Made by a program: the position numbers and the translations under genes
Shown: piece by piece, positions 48,288 to 57,036 of the stretch
How positions within the stretch are numbered: the stretch's first letter is position 1
Layout of the letters: every line of letters begins with the position of its first letter
Assembly: GCA_035295225.1 (NCBI GenBank)
Contig: DATGJI010000042.1
Coordinates: 1 to 64,000 of the forward strand
DNA: 64,000 nt
Direction: 5' to 3'
DNA from: Candidatus Eremiobacteraceae bacterium
GTDB taxonomy: Bacteria; Vulcanimicrobiota; Vulcanimicrobiia; Eremiobacterales; Eremiobacteraceae
Notes under the pieces: generated by a model
The model's input: the letters and a program-made list of their open reading frames with translations, nothing else
Databases searched by the model: none
Told to the model about the DNA's origin: nothing

Positions 48288-49553
48288 ATGAAAGGACTCG
48301 CGGCGCTACGGCGCTACCTCGTCAAGCTTGGGCCGGGCTTGATCACGGGCGCGGCCGACGACGACCCGTCCGGAATCTCGACGTATTCGGTCGCCGGCGC
48401 CACAACCGGTCTGAGCATGCTCTGGCTGGCTATTCTCACGACGCCCATGATGGCGGTCGTGCAAGGCATGTGCGCGCGCATCTCGATGGTGAGCGGCCAA
48501 GGCTTGGCGGCGGTTCTTCGCAGCCGGATCCATCCGGCTCTGCTCTACGTCGTCGCGGCGATGGTCGTCATCGCCAATACGTTCAACGTCGGCGCTGACA
48601 TCGCGGGCATGGCGGCGTCCGCTAACATGGTGACCGGAATCGCAGTCCTCGTCTGGGTCATCGTCTTCGGCTTAGCTTTGATCGTCATCCAAGTCTATCT
48701 CTCGTATAACGTTTTCGTCAGCGTCATCAAATGGCTCTGTCTCGCTCTGTTCGCGTACGTGATCACCGCATTCGTCGTGCATCCCGATTGGCGTCATGTC
48801 CTTGCGAGCGCTGTGGTTCCGCACGTCTCCTTGACATCGGCCTGGATCACGACACTCGTCGCGGTTTTGGGGACGACGATCTCACCGTACCTTTTCTTCT
48901 GGCAGTCGGCTCTGATGGTAGAAGAAGAAAAAGCGGCCGGGCGCAAGACGGTCGCGGAACGCCGGGGCGCGACGAAGACGGAGGTCGCTGACGCCCATAC
49001 CGACGTCAACACAGGGATGCTGGCCTCGAATTTGGTGATGTTCTTCATCATCGTCACCACCGCCAGCACTTTGGGCGCGAGCGGAAGCCACCATATCGAA
49101 TCCGCCCAACAGGCGGCCGAAGCGCTGCGTCCGCTTGCCGGCAAGTTCGCGTATCTGCTCTTCACGCTCGGTATGGTCGGGACGGGAATGCTCGCGGTGC
49201 CTTCGCTCGTCGGCTCGTCGGCCTATCTGATCTGCGACGTCTTTCGGCTTCGCCACGGAATGGACGAAAAACCGCACCGCGTCCCCGCATTCTATGGCAT
49301 TATCGTTGGCGGCATCGTCGCGGGCGTCTTGATGAATTTGATGCGAGTGAACCCGATCAGCGCGCTCTACTGGTCGGCCGTCGCAAACGGTCTCGCCGCG
49401 GTGCCGCTCGTCATCCTGGTCACGATCTTATCCAACGACGCGAAAATCGTAGGCAAGTGGCGCAATTCCCCGCTCGCGAACGTCTGGGCTTGTCTCGCGA
49501 TCGTCACGATGACCGGCGCGGCGATCGGGATGTTCATTCCGTGGGGCAAGTGA
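48288..49553 (+). CDS. Nramp-related divalent cation transporter (DPSG variant)
   Basis: 421 residues, about 11 transmembrane helices. The first helix has GPGLITGAADDDPSGISTYS; the metal-binding DPGN motif of true Nramp proteins is replaced by DPSG, as in Nramp-related magnesium transporters. The later helices contain LGTTISPYLFFWQSALMVEE. Likely substrate Mg2+ or another divalent metal; uncertain. It has no ribosome-binding site and a TATTAT box 8 bases upstream of the ATG. Confidence 0.85.
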   Translation: MKGLAALRRYLVKLGPGLITGAADDDPSGISTYSVAGATTGLSMLWLAILTTPMMAVVQGMCARISMVSGQGLAAVLRSRIHPALLYVVAAMVVIANTFNVGADIAGMAASANMVTGIAVLVWVIVFGLALIVIQVYLSYNVFVSVIKWLCLALFAYVITAFVVHPDWRHVLASAVVPHVSLTSAWITTLVAVLGTTISPYLFFWQSALMVEEEKAAGRKTVAERRGATKTEVADAHTDVNTGMLASNLVMFFIIVTTASTLGASGSHHIESAQQAAEALRPLAGKFAYLLFTLGMVGTGMLAVPSLVGSSAYLICDVFRLRHGMDEKPHRVPAFYGIIVGGIVAGVLMNLMRVNPISALYWSAVANGLAAVPLVILVTILSNDAKIVGKWRNSPLANVWACLAIVTMTGAAIGMFIPWGK

Positions 49554-49938
49554 TCGGTGGATAACGGTGCGGACCGTCATCCTTGCTGCAGTCCATCGTG
49601 ACTTTCGTGCCCTTCGGCGACATATCGAGCGATACGCGATCCATGAGACTGCGCATCAAGAAGAGCCCAAGGCCGCCGATGCGGTCGGGTTCTCGCGCGA
49701 GCTGAGGCAGCGTCTCGGCACCCGGATCGGCAACCGTCACGGTGATCATATCGCCGCGTCCGCGCGCTTCGACGCAGTACCAGCTGTCGGAGGCGGCAGC
49801 GTGCATGACAGCATTAGCACAAGCCTCGCCGACGGCGAGGCCGATGTCGAACGTCCGCTCTTCTGAAAAGCCGCGACGGCGCGCGAACCGCACCACCCGG
49901 TCGCGCGCTACCGAGACCGTCGCGGGGATGCGCGGCAA
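49534..49938 (-). CDS. HATPase anti-sigma/serine kinase (RsbW/SpoIIAB-type)
   Basis: 134 residues from a TTG at 49938. GHKL ATPase boxes: N box VGEACANAVMHAA, G1 TVADPGAE and G2 RIGGLGLFLMRSLMD. It would phosphorylate the STAS protein at 47463 and bind a sigma factor not seen in this window. The frame is open further upstream without another standard start. Its 3' end overlaps the Nramp-related gene by 20 bases. Confidence 0.85.
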   Translation of the reverse strand: MPRIPATVSVARDRVVRFARRRGFSEERTFDIGLAVGEACANAVMHAAASDSWYCVEARGRGDMITVTVADPGAETLPQLAREPDRIGGLGLFLMRSLMDRVSLDMSPKGTKVTMDCSKDDGPHRYPPITCPTE

Positions 49939-49993
49939 TCGAAGCGATACTTTACAGGATTTCTTTCGGATCAGGTACTGGTGCTCCCGTCTG

Positions 49994-50152
49994 CTAAGCG
50001 GCTCGACGTCCGCTCAACAGATTGACGATGACGAGGATGACTGCCACGATTAGCAAGATGTGGATAGCAAAGCCGCTTACGTGCAAAGCAACGAACGAGA
50101 TCAGCCAGATGATGAACAAAATGACGATGATCGCCCAAAGAAGTCCAGCCAT
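49994..50152 (-). CDS. Lmo0937-type small membrane protein, 52 residues
   Basis: MAGLLWAIIVILFIIWLISF opens the first of two hydrophobic helices, and the second ends ILVIVNLLSGRRAA. The pattern (LWxIIVILxxIWLIxF, HVSGFAIHILLIVAVILVI) matches the Lmo0937 family of short two-helix membrane proteins of unknown function. AGGGATC precedes the ATG. About 55 bases upstream of the HATPase gene on the same strand. Confidence 0.85.
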   Translation of the reverse strand: MAGLLWAIIVILFIIWLISFVALHVSGFAIHILLIVAVILVIVNLLSGRRAA

Positions 50153-50373
50153 GTTATGAGATCCCTACACTTTCTTATCATTGCTCGTACCCTTCCGCCG
50201 CCGCGTGAAACGACGCGGCAAGCGAGCGGCCGCCGCGTCTTCGATGAAACGACCGTGAGAATTGTCTTGCCGGCTTAGGCGTCGCGTTTCAGCAAATGCT
50301 CTTAGCGGTACGTTATCCGTTATCGAGTCACTTCAAATTCGCAATAGGGTGCGATATTAGGAGATGCAAAGAC

Positions 50374-51201
50374 GTGAACGGACCACGAACGATTATATGG
50401 CTTTCTGCGGCGGCCGCGTTAGCGCTCACAGGCTGCAGCAACTTATCCAACGTGATCGGCGGTCTCGGGGGCGGTAAGGGGAATGCGCGGCTGGTCGTCG
50501 CCTCGCTCACCACGCCGCAAACGAACATCTCGTTGACGGCCGACGGCGGCACGATCAATTCGGGGCTCAGCGCGACAACGCCCATCGGCACGTATGCGCA
50601 GGTAGGAGCCGGCCAAGAGACCTTTGCGATCAACACCGGTGCTGGTACGGGCAACCTCGTCCCGCCGATCAACGTCAGCGTCGCCGCGTCGACGAACTAT
50701 TCCATCGTTCTTGAAGGCGAGCCCGGCTCCGCCGACTACATGGCTTTCGGTTTTCAGGACACGAACGCTCTGAATAACGCCGCGACGGTTCGTTTCAAGG
50801 TGAACAACGCTGCGCCGAACCTCGCGAGCGCGGTCGATGTCTACGTCTGGCTTTCCACCAACGCGATTCCGTCGACGCCGACCGTGGCGAACCTGGGTCT
50901 CAATCAAGATTCAGGCAGCGTGGCCGGTGCGCCAGGCAACGCATATATCCCGCAGCAAGGCAGCTCGACGATTCTGCCGGCCGGCGTGTATGATGTCGCC
51001 ATCGTTCCAGCGGGCACGGTGCCGAACGGTTCGACCGATCTCTTCGACGGATCGACATCGTTCGCGTTGAACACATCGTACTCACTCACCCTCGCGGACA
51101 TCAACGCGACGCAGAACAACATCGACGTGCTCGTCTCGATCGACGAACCGTTCCAGACACAGAATCAATCGATTCACCGGCAGCGCATCTTGCGGCGCTA
51201 A
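50374..51201 (+). CDS. DUF4397-domain lipoprotein
   Basis: 275 residues. Lipobox ALALTGCSNLS, then RLVVASLTTPQTNISLTADGG, VDVYVWLSTNAIPS and ILPAGVYDVAIVPAGT, the standard DUF4397 surface-beta repeats. GTG start with GGAG 11 bases upstream. Function unknown; such proteins are extracellular. Confidence 0.85.
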   Translation: MNGPRTIIWLSAAAALALTGCSNLSNVIGGLGGGKGNARLVVASLTTPQTNISLTADGGTINSGLSATTPIGTYAQVGAGQETFAINTGAGTGNLVPPINVSVAASTNYSIVLEGEPGSADYMAFGFQDTNALNNAATVRFKVNNAAPNLASAVDVYVWLSTNAIPSTPTVANLGLNQDSGSVAGAPGNAYIPQQGSSTILPAGVYDVAIVPAGTVPNGSTDLFDGSTSFALNTSYSLTLADINATQNNIDVLVSIDEPFQTQNQSIHRQRILRR

Positions 51202-51217
51202 AGCCGCCAAACAGGGA

Positions 51218-51244
51218 GCGCATGGGCCTGCACGGCCCATGCGC
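51218..51244. terminator. Bidirectional hairpin terminator
   Basis: GCGCATGGGCC-TGCAC-GGCCCATGCGC, an 11-bp stem between the convergent DUF4397 and acetate kinase genes. Confidence 0.75.
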
Positions 51245-51247
51245 CAT

Positions 51248-52402
51248 TCACGGCTTGATGGTTGCTTGCACTTTGCGCGCGATGATCAGGCTTTCGTCCG
51301 ATTGGATGACGTGCACGGTGACGCGGCTCTCGGCGCTCGAAACCACGCGCTCACCAGCCGCGTTTTTGGCTGGATCGAGACACGCGCCGACATAGCTGAG
51401 GCGGTGAGCGACACGCCCTCGGATCTCGGCCGAGCGTTCGCCGATGCCGCCGGTGAAGACGAGCGTATCCAAGCCGCCCAGAACGGCGATCATAGAACCG
51501 GCGTGTTTGACGATCTGATAGACGAAGAGTTCGATCGCATCCCTGGCGTGGACATCGACGGTTTCGCGCTCTAGAAGCGTTTTGAGATCCCCGCCGTGCT
51601 GCGACACGCCGGCAAGACCGGACCGCTCACTGAACAACTCCACGAGGTCCGACGCGGTGCTGCCGTTCGACAAGAGATAGAGCAGGATTCCCGGATCGAG
51701 GTCGCCGGGCCGCGTGCCCATCATCAACCCGCCGAGCGGGCTGAATCCCATCGTCGTATCTATCGGCTGACCGTCGCGAACGGCGGCGAGACTCGCGCCC
51801 GAACCAAGATGAGCGATGAGTACGCGCCCCTCAGCAAGCGGCCCAAGCGTCGAAATCACATACTCGTACGATATGCCGTGGTAGCCGTAGCGCCGTACCA
51901 ATGGCCCGACGGACCGAGGAAGAGGCAGACGCTTCGCGACGTTCGGCATTCGGCGATGAAATTCGGTATCGAAACAAAGAACGTGCTTGGCTCGCGGGTA
52001 GCGCGACATCGCGGCGCGCACGAGGTCGATCTGCGTACGGAGATGCATCGGGTCGAACGGCACGAATCGTTCGAGGTCCGCCAACACGTGGGCCGCCGCA
52101 TGCGTCGGCGCGACGTGGTCGGGACCACCGAACACGATCCGATGTCCGATAGCGTCGATCTCCGAGCTGCTTTCCCGGGCGACGGCTTCGAATGCGCGAT
52201 CCAATGCTGCGAGCGGCTCTAAAGGAACCGGCGGCTCTAGGACACGGCGGTTGCCGTCGGCTCGTTCGTACCAAAACAGCGAATTCGTTGGGCCTAGGTT
52301 TTCCGCGGCGCCGCGCATGAAGAAGCGACCGACCGCGTCGGACGTCGCATAGAGAGCAAATTTTAGCGAAGACGATCCGCCGTCTAGGGCGAGTATCCTC
52401 AA
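51248..52402 (-). CDS. ackA: Acetate kinase
   Basis: 384 residues from a TTG with GAGG upstream. LRILALDGGSSSLKFALY, VPFDPMHLRTQIDLVRA, FDTEFHRRMPNVAKRLPLP, YGYHGISYEYV, HLGSGASLAAVRDGQPIDTT and FTGGIGERSAEIRGRV are the acetate kinase signatures. It makes ATP from acetyl phosphate. It lies 22 bases downstream of phosphoketolase, which supplies acetyl phosphate. The protein is slightly shorter than the usual ~400 residues because the start is tight on the first motif. Confidence 0.95.
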   Translation of the reverse strand: MRILALDGGSSSLKFALYATSDAVGRFFMRGAAENLGPTNSLFWYERADGNRRVLEPPVPLEPLAALDRAFEAVARESSSEIDAIGHRIVFGGPDHVAPTHAAAHVLADLERFVPFDPMHLRTQIDLVRAAMSRYPRAKHVLCFDTEFHRRMPNVAKRLPLPRSVGPLVRRYGYHGISYEYVISTLGPLAEGRVLIAHLGSGASLAAVRDGQPIDTTMGFSPLGGLMMGTRPGDLDPGILLYLLSNGSTASDLVELFSERSGLAGVSQHGGDLKTLLERETVDVHARDAIELFVYQIVKHAGSMIAVLGGLDTLVFTGGIGERSAEIRGRVAHRLSYVGACLDPAKNAAGERVVSSAESRVTVHVIQSDESLIIARKVQATIKP

Positions 52403-52424
52403 GTAACCTCGGGTCTGCGATTGC

Positions 52425-54794
52425 TCAGCGCCAAGACGCGACTTCCGGCATGTCGATGCCGTTGTCTGCGATGTACTTGTGATGCGCTTCGAGTCTTTCT
52501 GTGAAGAATTCGAAAGCTTCTTGCGAGCCTTCTGCGGCGAGATTCGTCCGGCGCAAGGCTTCCAGAGCGAGATGGAACCGCGACATCCGATTGAGGACAA
52601 GCATATCGAATGGCGTGGTGGTGGCCCCCTCCTCGATGTACCCTCGGACGTGAAAGCGCTGTGCGTTTTCGCGCCCGTGCACGAGTTCGTGGATCACGCG
52701 CGGGTACCCATGAAACGCGAAGACGACCGGCTCGGCCGAGCCGAACGTTCGCGCAAAATCAGCGAACTCCAGGCCGTGGGGATGCGTCGCGCGCGGCGTA
52801 AGCGCAAAAAGATCCATGACGATGACGACCCGGGTGCAAAGCGACGGCACGTGCTTCTTCAAAAGCGCGGCCGCCGCGATCGTCTCCTCGGCGGGCACGT
52901 CTCCGGCCGCAGCCAATATGACGTCGGGCGAGGAACCGGCAGCGGATTCGGTGCCCGCCCATTCCCACACCGATGCACCGGCGGCAAAATTCCGTCTCGC
53001 ATCGTCGATCGCAAGCCATTGCGGCGCTTGATGCTTCGACGCGATGATGAGGTTGATCTCGTTCTTGCTCTGCAGGCAGTGTTCGCCCACGACGAGGAGG
53101 CTGTTCGCATCCGGCGGGAAGTAGATGCGGACGATTCCGCCTTTCTTGCTGATGAGGTTATCTATCGATCCAGGCCCTTGATGCGAATAGCCGTTGTGTT
53201 CTTGACGCCAAGCGTGCGACGTCAGCAGGATATTGAGCGACGGCACGGGCAGCCGCCACTCGACTTCCCGCGACGACTTGAGCCATTTCGCGTGCTGCGC
53301 GATCATCGAGTCCACGATGGGGGCGAAACCCTCGTAGCACGCGTGCATCCCGTACCTGCCGCTCAGCGCGTAGCCCTCGAGCAGGCCTTCGCAGACGTGC
53401 TCGCTCAGGATCTCGATCACGCGGCCGTCTCGAGCGAAGTGCTCGTCTTCGGTCGTGAGGGGAAGCATGAACGCGCGCTCGGTGGCCGCGAACACCGGGT
53501 CTAGCCGATTCGATGTGGTCTCGTCGGGGCTGAACAGACGAAAGTTCGCCGCTGCCGCATTCTTGAGGAATACTTCACGCAGATATCCGCCCAGCACGCG
53601 CGTGGATTCGGCCGACGCGCAGCCGGGCTCGCCGATCTGAATCGCGTTTGCATCGACGTCGGGAAGGGTCAACGGGGGCGGCACCGGCCCCGTGACAATC
53701 GGATGCATACCGAGCCGGGCGGCCCCACTTGGACAAGCCCGGGTCACCGCGTGCGAAGGTGTGCCATCGGCATCGAAAAGCGTATCCGGGTCATAACTGC
53801 GGAGCCAATTCTCCAGCAGCGCGAGATGCTCGGGATTGTGCGCTGGATCGGCGATGGGCAGTTGGTGTGCGCGCGACGTGCCTTCGACTTGCTTGCCGTC
53901 CACAACGCGCGGTCCGGTCCAACCCTTCGGCGTGCGCAGCACGATCGCGGGCCAGCACGAACGTTCCGGCAGCTGCCCCGCACGAGCGGCTTCGCGTATC
54001 GCGGCGATTTGTCCGAACGCCCAATCCAGCGCGGCATCCATCATCACATGCGCGTTCATCTCGGTGCGCGGTTCGACGACCCGGATCTCGTAACCGCAGC
54101 CATGCAGATACTCGTGCAGCTGAAGGCCGCTGACCCTACCGAAGATCGTCGGGCCAGAAAGCTTGTACCCGTTGAGATGAAGAATCGGAAGCACAGTGCC
54201 CGATGTCGCCGGATTGACGAACCGATGCGCCTGCCACGACGCCGCAAGCGGTCCGGTTTCGGCCTCTCCGTCGCCGATCACACAGACCGCGGTCATATCC
54301 GGGTTGTCCAACACCGCGCCGAATGCGTGCGCGAGACAGTACCCCAGTTCGCCGCCTTCATGGATCGACCCAGGAATGGCCGGTCCCACGTGGCTCGGCA
54401 GTCCGCTCGGATGCGAAAACGCTCGGGCGAGATTCCGCAATCCCGCCTCGGTACGCACATATTGCGGATAGTAATCGCCAAGAGTGCCGTCGAGAAAGAG
54501 ATTCGCGTTCACCGCCGGCGCGCCGTGGCCGGGTCCTATGATCGGCAAGATCGACTGATTCGGGTCCCGTGCCATCCGATTGAGATGCGCCCAGATGAGA
54601 TTGATCCCGGGCTGAGTGCCCCAATGCCCAAGCAGCCGCGGCTTGATGTGCGCCTTGGTCAGGGGCGCGCGCAGCAGCACATTGTCCTGCAGATACAATT
54701 GCACGGCGCCGATGTAGTTCGCGGCGCGGAAGTACGCCGATGCGTCGAACGTGCCGCTCTCTCGCCGGACCCTCTCCGCGCCGGCTGCGATCAC
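52425..54794 (-). CDS. xfp: Xylulose-5-phosphate/fructose-6-phosphate phosphoketolase
   Basis: 789 residues, the family norm. GHWGTQPGINLIWAHLNR, PGHGAPAVNANLFLDG, GGELGYCLAHAFGAVLDNPD, the thiamine-diphosphate block VIGDGEAETGPLAASW, HLNGYKLSGPTIFGR and the HNGYSHQGPG motif are present. It splits sugar phosphates with phosphate to acetyl phosphate and an aldose phosphate. GTG start overlaps the upstream SRPBCC gene (GTGA). Together with acetate kinase it forms an ATP-yielding branch from pentose phosphates. Confidence 0.96.
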   Translation of the reverse strand: MIAAGAERVRRESGTFDASAYFRAANYIGAVQLYLQDNVLLRAPLTKAHIKPRLLGHWGTQPGINLIWAHLNRMARDPNQSILPIIGPGHGAPAVNANLFLDGTLGDYYPQYVRTEAGLRNLARAFSHPSGLPSHVGPAIPGSIHEGGELGYCLAHAFGAVLDNPDMTAVCVIGDGEAETGPLAASWQAHRFVNPATSGTVLPILHLNGYKLSGPTIFGRVSGLQLHEYLHGCGYEIRVVEPRTEMNAHVMMDAALDWAFGQIAAIREAARAGQLPERSCWPAIVLRTPKGWTGPRVVDGKQVEGTSRAHQLPIADPAHNPEHLALLENWLRSYDPDTLFDADGTPSHAVTRACPSGAARLGMHPIVTGPVPPPLTLPDVDANAIQIGEPGCASAESTRVLGGYLREVFLKNAAAANFRLFSPDETTSNRLDPVFAATERAFMLPLTTEDEHFARDGRVIEILSEHVCEGLLEGYALSGRYGMHACYEGFAPIVDSMIAQHAKWLKSSREVEWRLPVPSLNILLTSHAWRQEHNGYSHQGPGSIDNLISKKGGIVRIYFPPDANSLLVVGEHCLQSKNEINLIIASKHQAPQWLAIDDARRNFAAGASVWEWAGTESAAGSSPDVILAAAGDVPAEETIAAAALLKKHVPSLCTRVVIVMDLFALTPRATHPHGLEFADFARTFGSAEPVVFAFHGYPRVIHELVHGRENAQRFHVRGYIEEGATTTPFDMLVLNRMSRFHLALEALRRTNLAAEGSQEAFEFFTERLEAHHKYIADNGIDMPEVASWR

Positions 54795-55267
54795 GATGCT
54801 TTCGCCGCGAACGCGAGCCTATGCGAGCGTTCCATGTCCTCGGCGATGCTATCCAAAAGCCGCCGCGCGGTATCCCGTGCGACTTTATTTCCCACAATCG
54901 CGTCGAAGATCGAACCCAGTTTTCCAAGCGGGGGTTCGTACATACCTTCGAGCGTCATACAGCACATGGAATGGTTTTCATCCGCCGAGATGACGATGCT
55001 CCCTGAAAACGTCGGGACCGGGCTACCATCCACGGGATGCCATTCCAGTTCCGTCCGGTCGACGAGGTGGCCGGGATCGGCGACCTCTCGAAACGTGACT
55101 TGGACCGTTTTCTTCATCTCGATCTGGCCAGGAATGGGCGTGCGCAACTCGATACCGGACGACAGCGAAAGCTGACCTGCTTGATGCGCGCGTATGAACT
55201 CTTCGAAGTACCTTGGTGCTCTACTGAACGGGACGTTGACGTATAGCCGCTCGTGAATCTCCGCCAT
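54791..55267 (-). CDS. SRPBCC-family protein
   Basis: 158 residues of the helix-grip type: VNVPFSRAPRYFEEFIRAHQ, TVQVTFREVADPG, ELEWHPVDGSPVPTFSGSIV and the C-terminal helix ARRLLDSIAEDMERSHRLAF. START-like proteins bind hydrophobic ligands; a link to phosphoketolase is only by position. GGAGGTC precedes the ATG at 55267. Confidence 0.75.
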   Translation of the reverse strand: MAEIHERLYVNVPFSRAPRYFEEFIRAHQAGQLSLSSGIELRTPIPGQIEMKKTVQVTFREVADPGHLVDRTELEWHPVDGSPVPTFSGSIVISADENHSMCCMTLEGMYEPPLGKLGSIFDAIVGNKVARDTARRLLDSIAEDMERSHRLAFAAKAS

Positions 55268-55357
55268 GACCTTGACCTCCGCCGTAAGACCCCTTGATGC
55301 GGCTAAGTTTACGCGGGGCATTGGTAGATTCGGCGAAGGGGGTGTGAATCTTGAGCG

Positions 55358-56095
55358 CTAGAGGCAGTCCTTGCAGCGGTCGCATCGCGCTGCATGTTCG
55401 GTCGAAGGCTGGACGGGAATCCCCGGCAGACGAACCACGAATGTGGTCCCCGACGTTGTCGACCGGAAGTCTATCGTCCCGCCGTGAGCCTCCACTCCGG
55501 TCTTCACCACCGACAATCCGAGTCCGGAACCGCCGTCGTCGCCCGCAGCCGAGCCTCGAAACCCAGCCTGGTAGACCTTGGATGCCTCGTGAACCGCGAT
55601 GCCCGGTCCGCTGTCGACGACGTCGACCTCCAGCTCTCCGGCCTTTCGCGCGCAGGTGATATTCACGGAGCCGCCGCGCGGCGTATAGCGAATCGCGTTG
55701 ATGATAAGGTTGTCCACGACCTGAGCGATGGCGACTCGGTCGCCGTAAAAGTGCGTGCATTCCGGTGATGCGGCGAGACAGCGATCGACCGTGAATTTCA
55801 CGCCCTTCTCGGCGGCCAAGCCATCGAAGGAGTTGAAGTTCTCTTTGAGCAGCGCGCAGACGTCGAAATGGCCCATCCGCGCGCGCTCGGCCGTCGCGGC
55901 ATGTGACCGAAGATCGGTGAGCATTCCATCCAGACGATTGAGCGATTTCACGAGCGCTTCGACACGCTCCGTGGTGGGAATGAGTTTCCCGTCGATAAAC
56001 GCTTCAAGATTGGCGCGCACGATCGCGAGCTGATTGCGCATTTCGTGCACGAGCTCCGAGGTGCTGAGAGATTTGGGCGCCGGCGCTTGCGTCAC
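55358..56095 (-). CDS. Soluble histidine kinase with C-terminal Cys motif
   Basis: 245 residues, no transmembrane helix. The phospho-His is in ELVHEMRNQLAIVRANLEAF, and the HATPase domain has VVDNLIINAIRYTP, VVDSGPGIAVHE and GSGLGLSVVKTGVEAHGG. The protein ends CDRCKDCL, a Cys cluster (Cx2Cx2C) that could bind metal or sense redox. It is the second gene of a pair with the regulator below (4-base overlap) and is divergent from the oxidase genes. Confidence 0.88.
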   Translation of the reverse strand: MTQAPAPKSLSTSELVHEMRNQLAIVRANLEAFIDGKLIPTTERVEALVKSLNRLDGMLTDLRSHAATAERARMGHFDVCALLKENFNSFDGLAAEKGVKFTVDRCLAASPECTHFYGDRVAIAQVVDNLIINAIRYTPRGGSVNITCARKAGELEVDVVDSGPGIAVHEASKVYQAGFRGSAAGDDGGSGLGLSVVKTGVEAHGGTIDFRSTTSGTTFVVRLPGIPVQPSTEHAARCDRCKDCL

Positions 56096-56799
56096 GGGTT
56101 CTTCGCCATCTTATATCCCACCCCGATGACGGTCAAGATATACCGCGGATTGGATGGTTCCGGTTCCACCTTGCGGCGGAGATTCGCGATGTGGCGATCG
56201 AGAGTGCGGTCGAATATCTCGAGCTCGCCGGACTTCACCCGGTCGAGGAGCTGAGTCCGCGTAAACGTTCGCCCCGGTTGTTCCGCAAGGATCTCGAGGA
56301 TGCGAAACTCCGTGGCCGTGACCTCGGCGGCGCGGCCGGCGACGCGCACTTCGTGATCCCTTGTGCTGATACGCAGCTCCCCAACCGCGATCTCCTGTTC
56401 GCGGTCATGATCCGCCGAGGCTCCCGACCGCCGCAGCACCGCCTTCACTCGCGCGGCAACTTCCCGCGGGCTGAAAGGTTTGGTGACGTAGTCGTCGGCG
56501 CCGAGCTCGAGCCCGACGACGCGATCGACTTCATCGACTCGCGATGTCAGCATGATGACCGGCACGCGAGATTCTTCTCGGATGATCTTGAAGGCATCCA
56601 GACCGCTCAGTCCAGGCATGTTGAGGTCAAGGATGATCAGATCTGGGTGCTCTGACCGGAACGCCTCAATGGCCTGCAGTCCGTCGTGGGCGTGTACGAT
56701 GATGAACCCCTCGTCGGTCAAATACCGATCCAAGACCTCGACGATCTGTGCTTCGTCGTCCACCAGGAGAACTTTTTTTGGTGCGACGGTTGCGCTCAT
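56092..56799 (-). CDS. OmpR-family response regulator
   Basis: 235 residues. Receiver: KVLLVDDEAQI, phospho-Asp in LIILDLNMPGLSG, and VTKPFSPRE. The DNA-binding winged helix ends ILTVIGVGYKMAKNP. Divergent from the oxidase cluster with only 108 bases between, so it may control oxidase expression, for example in response to oxygen or redox, which would fit the kinase's Cys cluster. Confidence 0.92.
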   Translation of the reverse strand: MSATVAPKKVLLVDDEAQIVEVLDRYLTDEGFIIVHAHDGLQAIEAFRSEHPDLIILDLNMPGLSGLDAFKIIREESRVPVIMLTSRVDEVDRVVGLELGADDYVTKPFSPREVAARVKAVLRRSGASADHDREQEIAVGELRISTRDHEVRVAGRAAEVTATEFRILEILAEQPGRTFTRTQLLDRVKSGELEIFDRTLDRHIANLRRKVEPEPSNPRYILTVIGVGYKMAKNP

Positions 56800-56907
56800 C
56801 TAATCGAAGGATTCCACGGCTGCGCCGCTCGCGCCTATCCGTCGTCCGAACCGCTGACTTCATAGCATCTTCATACGGTTGTCTTGCGCGAACGGTACGC
56901 TCTGCCT

Positions 56908-57033
56908 ATGAATGACAAAGAGCCGCGCACAGACGAGCCGCTGCCTGCCACGGCTGCGTTCGTCGGCATTTTAGGAGGCATCATCATCGTAGGATGGCTC
57001 CTTATGTACGGACTTTTGCGGAGCCGGTGGTAG
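56908..57033 (+). CDS. Cytochrome c oxidase subunit IIa (ba3 type), 41 residues
   Basis: MNDKEPRTDEPLPATAAFVG followed by a single transmembrane helix (FVGILGGIIIVGWLLMYGLL) and SRW. This is the size and design of the small subunit of Thermus-type ba3 oxidases. It precedes subunit II by 3 bases. The length is below most annotation cut-offs, so it is often missed. Confidence 0.8.
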   Translation: MNDKEPRTDEPLPATAAFVGILGGIIIVGWLLMYGLLRSRW

Positions 57034-57036
57034 ACG

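Noticed and set aside
53703-55175. A 490-codon plus-strand open frame
   Set aside because: Antisense to the phosphoketolase and SRPBCC genes, whose motifs are complete; the frame is a product of GC-rich third positions.
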